Below, one piece after another: positions 47,375-55,403 of a stretch of 64,000 nucleotides of DNA. Position 1 is the first letter of the stretch; each line of letters begins with the position of its first letter. Below the pieces are notes generated by a model. It was not told the DNA's origin. It made no database searches and was given only the letters and a program-made list of their open reading frames with translations. Origin of the DNA: Kitasatospora sp. NA04385 (GTDB lineage: Bacteria > Actinomycetota > Actinomycetes > Streptomycetales > Streptomycetaceae). The stretch covers positions 7,427,603 through 7,491,602 of the forward strand of contig NZ_CP054919.1 of assembly GCF_013364235.1 (NCBI RefSeq), read 5' to 3'. The translations under genes and the position numbers were made by a program.

Positions 47375-48326
47375 TCAGGGCGCGGGGAGGAGCGGGGAGA
47401 CGGCGGCCTCCTCCGGCGACAGGTACAGCGGGCCGCCCGCGGTGGCGACCGTCACCGCGCCGTCCGGCGGGCCGTCCGGCGACTCCGGCGCGGTCAGGCT
47501 CCGGTAGCGGCGCAGCAGCTCGGCCGGATCGGGCCGGTCCTCCGGCCTCCCCGCGGGCAGGCCCGGGCACACCGCCCGGGCCGCCGCCAGGTACTCCGCC
47601 GACGGACGCCAGCCCGGGACCACCCGGCACCCCGCCGGGCCCCGGAACAGCAGCGTGGGCAGGGCGTAGCGGTGCCCGTCCGCCAGCTCCTTCGCCCCGC
47701 CCGGGTGCGGACCCGGCCCGCGCAGCCCCACCACCTCCGGGCGCGGCGCCCGGGTCTCGGCCCGGTCCCGCGCCACCCGCTCCCGCACCTGCGCCGAGGC
47801 CGCGGCCGCCGCCAGCGCCGCCGCGTCCAGGCCCGGCACCCGCGCAGCGCCGCCGCGATCCGCTCCGGGGTGTCGGCCGGCTCGCCCAGGACGAACGCCG
47901 ACTCGCGCAGCCGCCGCAGCACCCGCTCGGCCACCTGCGGCCCTGCTGCTCCGCCGCGGCGGCGGCCAGCGAGGCGGGCCAGCTGCTCGCCGCGACCCAG
48001 CGCAGCCGGGCCGGTCGCGGCGCACCCGTGTGCGCCGACACCCGGGCCACGAACTCCCCGTACCAGGCGGCCTCCGCGGCCGGGTCCGGCGCCGGGTCCT
48101 CGTCGTCGTCGAACAGGATGCCGAACACCCGCCGGTGTGCGGCGGCCCCGGCCAGCACCCGGCGCAGCGCCCGCAGCACGGGCTCCGACCCCCAGGCCCA
48201 CGGACAGAACGGGTCGGTGAACTCGACGACTTCGAGGACGGGTTCGAGGACGGGTTCGAGCGCGGTCTCGCCTGCGGGCCCGCCCCCGGGCCGGGCGGTC
48301 TCCGGCCCGCTGTCCCGGCCGGTCAC
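47375..48326 (-). pseudogene. DsbA-family thiol-disulfide protein, frameshifted twice
   Basis: Spread over three frames but otherwise continuous. The first frame begins at GTG 48326 with VLEVVEFTDPFCPWAWGSEPVLRAL, a DsbA/FrnE-type thioredoxin fold whose CPWAW keeps only one Cys of the CXXC pair. It continues to AAAAAEQQG near 47942. The second frame, about 47942-47840, reads PQVAERVLRRLRESAFVLGEPADTPERI. The third runs from VPGLDAAALAAA to 47375 (GHRYALPTLLFRGPAGCRVVPGWRP). Each change needs one added base, the second in a GGG run. The GTG overlaps the Rrf2 gene stop by 4 bp, so the two are coupled. Either sequencing error or gene loss. Confidence 0.75.
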
Positions 48327-48760
48327 ACCGCCTCCGCGACCGGCCGGGGCAGCGGGCGTCCGGAGCGGCGGACCAGCGCGGCCACGGTGGTGCCCGCCAG
48401 CACCTCCCCGGTGCGCTCCTCGACCTCGCGCCAGATCCCCGGCAGCGCGTCCGCCGGGCCCGGGTAGGCGAGCCCCGCCAGCGGTTCGCCGCGGAGCGTG
48501 ATCAGTTCGCCGTCCACGGCGCGCACCACGTCGAGCAGCGTGATGTCCGAGGCCGGGCGGCCCAGCCAGTAGCCGCCCTCGCAGCCGCGCTGGCTGCGGA
48601 CCAGGCCGGCCCGGCGCAGGTCGCCGACCACGGACTTCAGGAACCGGAACGGGATCTCCTGGGACGAGGCGATCGCCTCGCAGGTGAGCGGACGCCCCGT
48701 GTCGCAAGCCAGCTCGACCAGTGCGCGGGCGGCGTAGTCCGCCTTGGCGGAAATATGCAT
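48323..48760 (-). CDS. Rrf2-family transcriptional regulator
   Basis: 145 residues. The N-terminal winged helix MHISAKADYAARALVELA ... IPFRFLKSVVGDLRRAGLVRSQRGCEGGYWLGRPASDITLLDVVRAVDG is classic Rrf2 (IscR/NsrR/CymR relatives). Only one Cys (in RGCEGG) is seen rather than the three of iron-sulfur IscR/NsrR, so a non-cluster ligand or a CymR-like mode is more likely. ATG 48760 sits 7 bp after a GATACT -10 element and appears leaderless. It overlaps the DsbA-like gene by 4 bp and diverges from the cupin gene. Likely autoregulated, and may also act on the cupin gene. Confidence 0.88.
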   Translation of the reverse strand: MHISAKADYAARALVELACDTGRPLTCEAIASSQEIPFRFLKSVVGDLRRAGLVRSQRGCEGGYWLGRPASDITLLDVVRAVDGELITLRGEPLAGLAYPGPADALPGIWREVEERTGEVLAGTTVAALVRRSGRPLPRPVAEAV

Positions 48761-48767
48761 ACCCCGA

Positions 48768-48795
48768 AGTATCCACCGGGCCGGGCGATCATCAA
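48768..48795 (-). promoter_or_regulatory. leaderless promoter of the Rrf2 gene
   Basis: On the minus strand TTGATG (48795-48790) and GATACT (48773-48768) with 16-bp spacing. The ATG is 7 bp beyond the -10, the geometry of a leaderless transcript. Confidence 0.6.
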
Positions 48796-48867
48796 GTCCC
48801 GTCCGGGGCGGGCGTTCCGGCGCCCGGGACGACGCGCGGGACGACGCGCGGGATGAAAGGACACCTC

Positions 48868-48897
48868 TTGACATCCTTTTCCGGCCGCGCCTAGCGT
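48868..48897 (+). promoter_or_regulatory. promoter of the cupin gene
   Basis: TTGACA (48868-48873) and TAGCGT (48892-48897) with 18-bp spacing. Flanking AAAGGA and TCCTTT (about 48856-48880) form inverted half-sites around the -35, a possible Rrf2 operator. Confidence 0.65.
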
Positions 48898-48948
48898 TCC
48901 CCCCATCCCCGGCACCCCGCCGACCGCGCCCACCACCCGGGAGACCCC

Positions 48949-49500
48949 GTGTCCACCGCACCGCACCGCCCCGACCCGGCGACCGACGGGGGTGGGCGGA
49001 CCTGTGCCGGCGAGGGCTTCCACCCGCACCTGCCCGCGCCGGACGCCGCCGGCCCGGACGCCGCCGTCCCGCTCCGCGCCCGCCTGCACCACATCCGGGC
49101 CGACGCGCTCGACGGCGACACCGCGCAGACCGGGGGGATGCGGCGGTTCGCGGCGATCAGCGGCGGCACCGTCGGCTCGGAGAAGCTCTGGATGGGCCAG
49201 ACCCACGTCGCCCCCGCCACCGCCTCCTCCGACCACCACCACGGCGAGTCGGAGACCGCGATCCACGTGGTCAGCGGCCACCCCGAGTTCGTCTTCCTGG
49301 ACCACTCCTCCGGCGAGCCGGTCGAGGTCAGGCTGCGCACCGGGCCGGGCGACTACATCTTCGTGCCGCCGTACGTCCCGCACCGCGAGGAGAACCCCGA
49401 CCCCGCGCACGAGGCCGTGGTGGTGATCGCCCGCAGCACCCAGGAGGCGATCGTGGTCAACCTGCCGAGCCTGCACGCCGAACCGCCGACCGCGCCCTGA
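48949..49500 (+). CDS. cupin-domain protein
   Basis: 183 residues. A single cupin barrel: motif 1 is ASSDHHHGESETAIHVVSGHPEFVF (about 97-121) and motif 2 is GDYIFVPPYVPHREEN (about 138-153), retaining three His and one Glu for a metal. Members include dioxygenases, isomerases and binding proteins; the reaction is unknown. The first 45 residues are a Pro/Asp-rich extension. GTG 48949 is the start; no strong ribosome site is seen. It diverges from the Rrf2 gene across 188 bp that holds promoters for both. Confidence 0.82.
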   Translation: MSTAPHRPDPATDGGGRTCAGEGFHPHLPAPDAAGPDAAVPLRARLHHIRADALDGDTAQTGGMRRFAAISGGTVGSEKLWMGQTHVAPATASSDHHHGESETAIHVVSGHPEFVFLDHSSGEPVEVRLRTGPGDYIFVPPYVPHREENPDPAHEAVVVIARSTQEAIVVNLPSLHAEPPTAP

Positions 49501-49564
49501 CGACCGGTCGGCACTCCGCACCGGGAGGCACCCCGCACCGGACGGCGCGGGACGGCGCCGGTGC

Positions 49565-50650
49565 TCAGCGCAGGACGGCGGAGAGCAGGTCGGCGCCGAG
49601 CACGGCGGTGGCGCCGAGGTCGAGCGCGTGATGGACGTGGCGGCCGCGGCGGCGGGCGGTGAGCAGGCCCGCCCGGCGCAGCACGGCGAGGTGCCGGGAG
49701 ACCTCGGGCGGGGTGAGCTCCCAGGCGCAGGCGAGTTCGCCGGTGGTGTGCGGGCCGCGGGCCAGGGTGCGGACCAGCCGCAGCCGGACGGGGTGGGCCA
49801 GCGCTTCCAGGCGGAGGGCGACGGTCTCCAGCGGGACGGCCGCGGGGCGGTCGCCGTCTGCGGCCGGGTACTGGACGACGGGTTGCCAGCCCGGGGCGTA
49901 CACGGCGACCAGGTGCGGATGCCCGAAGACGCTGGGCAGGAAGGTGACGCCGGCCGGGCCGGCCTGCGCGGCGGAGTCCTGGAGCTTGTCGAGGACCAGC
50001 GAGCCGCCGTCGGGCGTGAGCGCGATCGCCGTCGACACCTCGGCGAGCGCGGCGGGCAGGCCCTGACGGCGGCTCAGCTCGGTCTTGTCCCGGACGTCCC
50101 GGCCCAGGCGGGCGGCCAGCGCGGGCCACTCGGTGTCGAAGAACGCCTCCGCGCACTGCTCCAGGGTCTCCCGCAGCCGGGCCCGGACGGCCGGCGGATC
50201 GGCCAGCAGGCGCTCCGCGAACGCCTCCTGGACGGGGCCGCGGGCCTGCGCCCGGTCCAGCGCGTCGGCGCGGGCGGCCGGGTCGTGCAGCGGGGAGCGG
50301 CCGGCGAAGGTGCGCCGGTTCGAGCCGCAGGTGGTGACCAGCGCGGCGTGCGCGTACCGCTCGTCCCCGATCAGGTCGACCTGGTCCAGCTCCGCGGCCA
50401 GGGTGGCCCGCGGCCGGGCCGGCACCAGGAAGTCGGCCCGCGAGGACCGCCACAGGAACTCGGCCTCCCGCAGCCGCTCGGCCAGCTCGGGGCGCAGGCC
50501 CGCCCACACCCCGGCCGCCCACCCGGCCAGGTGCGGGTGGTGCTCCGGCGAGGCCAGCACGTGCAGCATCGCGGTCAGTTCGGCGAGCGGCGAGACGCCG
50601 AACCGGATGCGCTCCGGCGGCGTCCCGGCGAGGTCGATGCGCAGGGTCAC
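49565..50650 (-). CDS. DUF5937/ArsR-type winged-helix regulator
   Basis: 361 residues. Residues 1-250 match the DUF5937 type of actinobacterial domain (TLRIDLAGTPPERIRFGVSPLAELTAMLHVLASPEHHP at the start). The C terminus is an ArsR-like winged helix (RLEALAHPVRLRLVRTLARGPHTTGELACAWELTPPEVSRHLAVLRRAGLL). Such proteins commonly sit next to MFS genes. GTG 50650 is preferred because the conserved TLRIDL begins there; GTG 50671 is possible. It diverges from an MFS gene with 99 bp between starts, and an inverted repeat at 50692-50708 lies exactly there. Likely repressor of that exporter and of itself. Confidence 0.85.
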   Translation of the reverse strand: MTLRIDLAGTPPERIRFGVSPLAELTAMLHVLASPEHHPHLAGWAAGVWAGLRPELAERLREAEFLWRSSRADFLVPARPRATLAAELDQVDLIGDERYAHAALVTTCGSNRRTFAGRSPLHDPAARADALDRAQARGPVQEAFAERLLADPPAVRARLRETLEQCAEAFFDTEWPALAARLGRDVRDKTELSRRQGLPAALAEVSTAIALTPDGGSLVLDKLQDSAAQAGPAGVTFLPSVFGHPHLVAVYAPGWQPVVQYPAADGDRPAAVPLETVALRLEALAHPVRLRLVRTLARGPHTTGELACAWELTPPEVSRHLAVLRRAGLLTARRRGRHVHHALDLGATAVLGADLLSAVLR

Positions 50651-50691
50651 CCCCGCATTCTCGCTGTCCACGGCCGCGCCACCGGCACCGG

Positions 50692-50708
50692 TTGACGGAA
50701 AGCGTCAA
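50692..50708. promoter_or_regulatory. operator candidate between the ArsR-type regulator and MFS genes
   Basis: TTGACG-GAAAG-CGTCAA, perfect 6-bp arms with 5-bp spacer, in the 99-bp divergent gap. The left arm could double as a -35 for the MFS gene. Confidence 0.6.
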
Positions 50709-50749
50709 TCGACGTGACCGCGCCGCGCCCCCGCCCGCACCTTGGCGCC

Positions 50750-52183
50750 ATGACCACCAGCCCCCCTGCCGCCCGCACCACCACGCCCCGGCCGCCGACC
50801 CAGCCACCGCCGACCCAGCCACCGCCGACCCGGCCACCGGTCCGCCCCTCGCCCCCGCCGTCGACCCGTCCGACGGTCCGGCAGCTCGTCCGGGCCGGCG
50901 GCGGGCCGCGCTACGCCGCCGCGCTGCTCGTCGACGCCCTCGGCACCGGCCTGCTGCGGCCGTTCCTGCTGCTGTACGGGATCACCGTGCTCGACCTCGG
51001 CACGGCCGCCACCGGCCTGGCGATGACCGGCGGCATCGTCGCCGGGCTGGCCTGCATGCCGGCGCTCGGGCGCTGGCTCGACCGGGGCACGCGCAGCACG
51101 GCGGTGGCCGCGTCGATGCTGGTGCGGGTGCTGGGCGTGGCCGCGCTGCTGGCGGCGCCCACCGGCGGCGTCGCGCTGTTCACCGTCGCCGCGCTGTTCC
51201 TCGGCATCGGCAACCAGTCCTGGCCCGCCGCGCACGCCGCACTGGTCGCCTCGGTCGCCGAGGAACACCTGCGGGACACCGTCCTGGCGGCCGCCCGGGC
51301 CGCCCGCAACGCCGGACTCGGCGCCGGCGCGCTGCTCGCCACCGCCTGCCTGGCCGGCGGTCCCACCGCCCTGCGGGCGCTGGCCCTGGCCTCCGGGCTC
51401 GGCTTCCTCACGGCGGCGGCGCTGGCCCGCTCGGTCCGGGTCCGCGACGGGGCGGCGCGACGGACCGCCCCCGCGGCGGACGGGGCGGCACCGCGGCTCG
51501 GGGCGCTCCTGCTGGCCAACGTGGTGTACGTGTTCTGCCTGAACGTGCCCGAAGTGGCGCTGCCGCTGGTGCTCGTGACCGTCCTGCACGCCTCGCCGGC
51601 CTGGCCGGCCGCGGTGTTCGTCGCCAACACCGTGCTGGTGGTGACCCTCCAGGTGCCCGTCACCGCGTGGGCGGGCGCCCGCTGGTCGCGGGCCCGGGTC
51701 CTGGTCCTGGCCGGGGTGGTGCTCGCCGTGAGCTACCTGGCGTTCCTGCTCGCCACCCCGTTCGGGCCGCTCGCCGTCGCCCTGGTCGCGGTGCCCTGCA
51801 CCCTGGGCGAGATCCTCTACGCGGGCAGCGCCACCGCCCTGGTCACCGCCCGCACCCCGGCCCTCCGCCGCGGCCGCGCCCTGGCCCGCCTCCAACTCTC
51901 CACCGGCCTCGGCCTCGCCGTCTCCCCCGCCGTGCTCACCGCCCTCACCCCCGTCGTCCTCTGGCCCGTCCTCGCCACCACCACCCTCGCCGCCGCCGCC
52001 CTGGTCCACCGCACCACCCCCGAAACCCCTGACTCCCGGCCGCCCCTCACCGGCCGGGGTGAGTCGGGGCAGGGCGGGGGCGGGAGCGAACCCGGGCGCG
52101 ACCGGCGGCCGGGTGTTCGTTTCCCGGGGCGGCCGCGGCCGGGTATGCCGGAAGCCGCGCGGTCGTATTCGGTCATGATGTGA
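50750..52183 (+). CDS. MFS transporter under the adjacent DUF5937/ArsR regulator
   Basis: 477 residues with about 12 membrane helices (residues 50-420), a disordered Thr/Pro-rich N-terminal extension (TTSPPAARTTTPRPPTQPPP) of about 45 residues and a 50-residue Gly/Arg-rich C-terminal tail. The core resembles drug-export MFS proteins of streptomycetes. ATG 50750 has no clear ribosome site; the N-terminal Pro run includes short tandem duplications (CCGACCCAGCCACCG). Its position opposite the ArsR-type regulator suggests ligand-induced export. Confidence 0.82.
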   Translation: MTTSPPAARTTTPRPPTQPPPTQPPPTRPPVRPSPPPSTRPTVRQLVRAGGGPRYAAALLVDALGTGLLRPFLLLYGITVLDLGTAATGLAMTGGIVAGLACMPALGRWLDRGTRSTAVAASMLVRVLGVAALLAAPTGGVALFTVAALFLGIGNQSWPAAHAALVASVAEEHLRDTVLAAARAARNAGLGAGALLATACLAGGPTALRALALASGLGFLTAAALARSVRVRDGAARRTAPAADGAAPRLGALLLANVVYVFCLNVPEVALPLVLVTVLHASPAWPAAVFVANTVLVVTLQVPVTAWAGARWSRARVLVLAGVVLAVSYLAFLLATPFGPLAVALVAVPCTLGEILYAGSATALVTARTPALRRGRALARLQLSTGLGLAVSPAVLTALTPVVLWPVLATTTLAAAALVHRTTPETPDSRPPLTGRGESGQGGGGSEPGRDRRPGVRFPGRPRPGMPEAARSYSVMM

Positions 52184-52245
52184 CCAATAGGAAAATTCAG
52201 GTCCGGGGCGAACGGGCCGCCACCCTACCTTGGTCCGCGGCGTGA

Positions 52246-52262
52246 CCTGACGAACCGTCAGG
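52246..52262. promoter_or_regulatory. palindrome upstream of the large secreted protein
   Basis: CCTGACG-AAC-CGTCAGG, perfect 7-bp arms, 3-bp spacer, 29 bp before the start codon. A one-mismatch relative, CTGACGGACCGTCGG, occurs at 47232-47246 upstream of the sulfur operon. The regulator is unknown. Confidence 0.5.
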
Positions 52263-52290
52263 CCAGCTGTCGATCCGAGGTGGAGAAACA

Positions 52291-54840
52291 GTGCTGCAAA
52301 GCCCGCGTCCGCCCCTGCCGATCCGTCGCCCCCGCCCCCGCCCCCGCCGGGCCACCCTGGCCGTGGCGCTCAGCTCCGCCCTGCTGCTGCTCGGACTGGG
52401 CGGCACCGCCCCCGCCAGCGGCCGGGCCGTCACCACCGCCACCACCGCCGACACCGGGACGGGCTCCACCCTGGTGAAGAGCGTGCGGAACGCCACCCAC
52501 CCCGGCGCCGCCACCGCCCAGCACGGGGACACCCTCGACTGGACCGTGAGCTACCGGAACAACGCCACCGGGGACGACGCCGCCCCGGCCCGCATCACCG
52601 ACCCGGTCACCGGCGCCGGCGCCTACGTGCCCGGCTCGCTGAAGGTGCCGCCCGGCTGGACCCCGTCCTGGTCGACCGACGGCAGCACCTTCGGACCCGA
52701 CGACACCGGCGCGGCCACCGTCGCCGTCCGCGCCGAGAACCCGGTCGCCCGCTCCGGCGGCACCGGGATCTCCCCGCTGCTGCTCGCCCCCGTCCAGCCC
52801 ACCGCGCAGGCCACCGGCGGCGACGGCTACACCCCCGTGCTGTACCGGACCCCCACCGGGGAGGTGCAGGCCTGGAACATCTACCACCACGCCGCCCCGG
52901 CCGCGCCGAAGGTGGTGTGCAGCAGCCTGACCACCGGCCAGCCCTGTACCGGCGGCCCCTGGCCGCGCCCGCTGAACACCGCGACCGGACCGCTCGGCAG
53001 CGGCGCCACTGGCGACCTCGGCAGCCCGCTCACCTCCAAGTACGTCCTCGACCCGCAGCAGCCCAACCTGCTGTACTACCCCGCCAACACCGCCACCGGC
53101 GTCGGCATCGGCTGCCTCGACCTGGCCGCCCACGCCAACTGCGGCTACACCGCGCTCGCCCCCAACGGCACCTCCCCCAGCAGCGCCAACAACATCGCCG
53201 GGCTGGTGAAGGTCGGCGACAACCTGTACGCGGTCGCCAACACCGGCCGGGTGCTGTGCATGACCCTGCCCGGCCGCACCCCCTGCGCCGGCCAGCCCTA
53301 CGCGCAGATCGTCGCCGCCAACCACGACCTGCCCGGCAACCCCGGCGCCCTCTACCAGGGCGGCCTGACCGCCGTCGGCGACAAGGTGTTCGCCTCCTCC
53401 GCCCCGCAGGCCGGCGGCTCCACCGTCCCCGGCGCGCCCGTCCTCGGCTGCTTCGACACCGCCACCAACGCCGTCTGCACCGGCTGGAGCACCCCGCACC
53501 CCGCCGGACCCGGCTCCGCCTACTACACCTACGACGCCTTCACCGCCTACGACACCGCCGGGCACCCCGACGGCGTCTGCACCAGCACCGTCGGCGGCGC
53601 CAACGTCCTCACCACCTGCTACGCCGTCGACGGCTCGCCGCTCACCGCACCCGGCATCCTCGCCACCCTCAGCGGCAACACCCTCACCTTCGACCCCGAG
53701 ACCGTCAGCACCGACACCGGCACCCGCAGCTACTTCCCGGCCTGGGGCGGCAGCGGCGGCAACGGCGCCACCCTCTGCTACGACTGGCGGACCGCCGCCC
53801 CCTGCGCCGGCTTCCCGCTGCCCGCCACCCACCCCACCGCCAACGGCGGCACCACCCGCGACTACGGCTACAGCTACGACAGCACCACCCGCTGCCTGAT
53901 CGGGCTGGGCGACGCGGGCGTGCTGTTCTCGATGGACCCGGCCACCGCCGCCAGCCCCTGCCTGCACAGCGGCGCCACCGTCACGCTCAGGCCCGCCGAC
54001 TTCTACTGCGACGGCGGCACCGGCCACGTCCAGTCCTACACCCGGGCCCGGCTGACCGACCTCGACCTCTCGCACCTCGACCTCGCCGCCTCCCGGGTCC
54101 TGGTCACCGACCCCGACGGCACCCCCGTCGCCAGCCCCGGCCTCGCCCCCGACGGCACCGTCGACCTGTCCGGCGTCGACCCCGCCGCCCACCCCGCGCT
54201 CACCGTCACCGCCCAACTGGTGCTGACCACCACCGGCGACTTCACCGCCACCAACCACCCGATGCTGGTCGTCGAGTACCGGGGCGACGCGCCGCAGATC
54301 TGCTTCCGCACCACCGTGGCCGCCGACTGCGCCACCACCGCCGTCAGCAACACCGCCACCGGCACCGACGCCACCGGCACCCTCACCTCCAACACCGTCA
54401 CCGCCCCCGTCGCGCCCGGCACCGGCTGCCAGCCCCAGGTGAGCGTGCAGAAGGAGATCTGCGGCTCGCTCAACCCGCACGACTGCGCCCCCGGCGGGCC
54501 CGGGCCCTGGGCCAAGACCAGCCCCGTCGGCCTGCTCGGCCTGCTCGGCACCGCCCACTGGCGGATCACCGTCACCAACGCCGGCCCGGTCGACGCCACC
54601 GCCGTGACCGTCGACGACCCGTCCACCCCCGCCTGCCGAACCGCCGCCGGCACCTTCGCGCTGGCCGCCGGCACCAGCCGCCAGGTCCACTGCGACTCGC
54701 TGCTGCTCGCCCTCCCGCTGAAGAACACCGCCTCGGCGAGCTTCGTCGCTGCGAACTCGCCCGCCGGCACCACCCCGACCACCACCGCCCGCTCCTCGGC
54801 CGTCGCCTGCTCGCTGCTCTGCATCCTCGCCGTGCCCTAG
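52291..54840 (+). CDS. large Cys-rich secreted protein with DUF11-like ends
   Basis: 849 residues. Signal peptide at about 1-45 (an Arg/Pro-rich n-region, then ATLAVALSSALLLLGLGG). An N-terminal DUF11-like Ig domain (VKSVRNATHPGAATAQHGDTLDWTVSYRN) is followed by a central region of about 500 residues with many regularly spaced Cys (KVVCSSLTTGQPCTGG, IGCLDLAAHANCGYTA, RVLCMTLPGRTPCAG). These look like repeated blades, each closed by a disulfide, of a beta-propeller. A second DUF11-like domain (VSVQKEICGSLN, AHWRITVTNAGPVDATAVTVDD) ends it. No sorting motif. GTG 52291 follows GGTGGAG. A strong terminator follows. Function unknown. Confidence 0.8.
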   Translation: MLQSPRPPLPIRRPRPRPRRATLAVALSSALLLLGLGGTAPASGRAVTTATTADTGTGSTLVKSVRNATHPGAATAQHGDTLDWTVSYRNNATGDDAAPARITDPVTGAGAYVPGSLKVPPGWTPSWSTDGSTFGPDDTGAATVAVRAENPVARSGGTGISPLLLAPVQPTAQATGGDGYTPVLYRTPTGEVQAWNIYHHAAPAAPKVVCSSLTTGQPCTGGPWPRPLNTATGPLGSGATGDLGSPLTSKYVLDPQQPNLLYYPANTATGVGIGCLDLAAHANCGYTALAPNGTSPSSANNIAGLVKVGDNLYAVANTGRVLCMTLPGRTPCAGQPYAQIVAANHDLPGNPGALYQGGLTAVGDKVFASSAPQAGGSTVPGAPVLGCFDTATNAVCTGWSTPHPAGPGSAYYTYDAFTAYDTAGHPDGVCTSTVGGANVLTTCYAVDGSPLTAPGILATLSGNTLTFDPETVSTDTGTRSYFPAWGGSGGNGATLCYDWRTAAPCAGFPLPATHPTANGGTTRDYGYSYDSTTRCLIGLGDAGVLFSMDPATAASPCLHSGATVTLRPADFYCDGGTGHVQSYTRARLTDLDLSHLDLAASRVLVTDPDGTPVASPGLAPDGTVDLSGVDPAAHPALTVTAQLVLTTTGDFTATNHPMLVVEYRGDAPQICFRTTVAADCATTAVSNTATGTDATGTLTSNTVTAPVAPGTGCQPQVSVQKEICGSLNPHDCAPGGPGPWAKTSPVGLLGLLGTAHWRITVTNAGPVDATAVTVDDPSTPACRTAAGTFALAAGTSRQVHCDSLLLALPLKNTASASFVAANSPAGTTPTTTARSSAVACSLLCILAVP

Positions 54841-54866
54841 CCGCCGCCCCGCACCACCGTCCGCAC

Positions 54867-54907
54867 GGCCGGCCGCCGGGGGGATTCCCGCCCCCCGGCG
54901 GCCGGCC
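54867..54907. terminator. strong terminator after the secreted-protein gene
   Basis: A perfect 17-bp GC stem between 54867-54883 and 54891-54907, loop ATTCCCG. It insulates popR from upstream transcription. Confidence 0.85.
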
Positions 54908-54916
54908 CTTCCCCGT

Positions 54917-54970
54917 TCTGCTGAGGGCAGAGCGACGCGCACTGGCGCCGCGCCGGGCGCTGTCTAGGCT
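54917..54970 (+). promoter_or_regulatory. popR promoter with PopR-type box
   Basis: TCTGCT-GAG-GGCAGA at 54917-54931 matches the PopR box as I recall it (TCTGCC-N3-GGCAGA) with one mismatch. TAGGCT at 54965-54970 is a -10 six bp before the ATG, so the mRNA is probably leaderless. No -35 is seen, as expected for an activator-dependent promoter; the box is centred near -53. Confidence 0.7.
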
Positions 54971-54976
54971 GGAGCA

Positions 54977-55357
54977 ATGAGCACTCGACCCTCCTCCCCG
55001 GCCCGTGTCGTCCCGTTGCGCCCCCGGCCGGAAGCGCCCGCGCCGCAGCCCAGGGAACCGCTGCTGCGCGACGTGGTGGGCGGGGTGCTGCGGCGCGAAC
55101 GCCTCGCCCAGGAACGGACGTTGAAGGACGTCGCGGACGCCGCCCGGATCTCGGTGCCGTACCTCTCGGAGCTGGAGCGCGGCCGCAAGGAAGCCTCCTC
55201 CGAGGTGCTCGCCGCCGCCGCCCGGGCGCTCGGCCTGGGCCTGGGTGACGTGCTCTCGCTGGTGCAGCAGGAACTCGTCGCGGTGCGCAGCGCGAGCACC
55301 CTGTCCGGCCGGACGGCGACCGCGGGCCGGTACGGCGGGCTCTGCCTGGCGGCCTGA
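54977..55357 (+). CDS. popR: PopR-type XRE activator of clpP3/clpP4
   Basis: 126 residues. A Cro/C1-type helix-turn-helix spans about 42-97 (LKDVADAARISVPYLSELERGRKEASSEVLAAAARALGL), highly similar in pattern to ClgR/PopR. The protein ends in CLAA; PopR of S. lividans is degraded by ClpP1/P2 through C-terminal alanines, so this tail is probably a degron. PopR activates clpP3-clpP4 when ClpP1/P2 is absent, allowing replacement of the main protease. It converges with the two clpP genes. PopR-type boxes lie upstream both of this gene and of the clpP pair. Confidence 0.88.
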   Translation: MSTRPSSPARVVPLRPRPEAPAPQPREPLLRDVVGGVLRRERLAQERTLKDVADAARISVPYLSELERGRKEASSEVLAAAARALGLGLGDVLSLVQQELVAVRSASTLSGRTATAGRYGGLCLAA

Positions 55358-55403
55358 GCGGCAGCCCGCGCCCGTACGGGCGGAGCCGGACCGGCCCGTG
55401 CGG

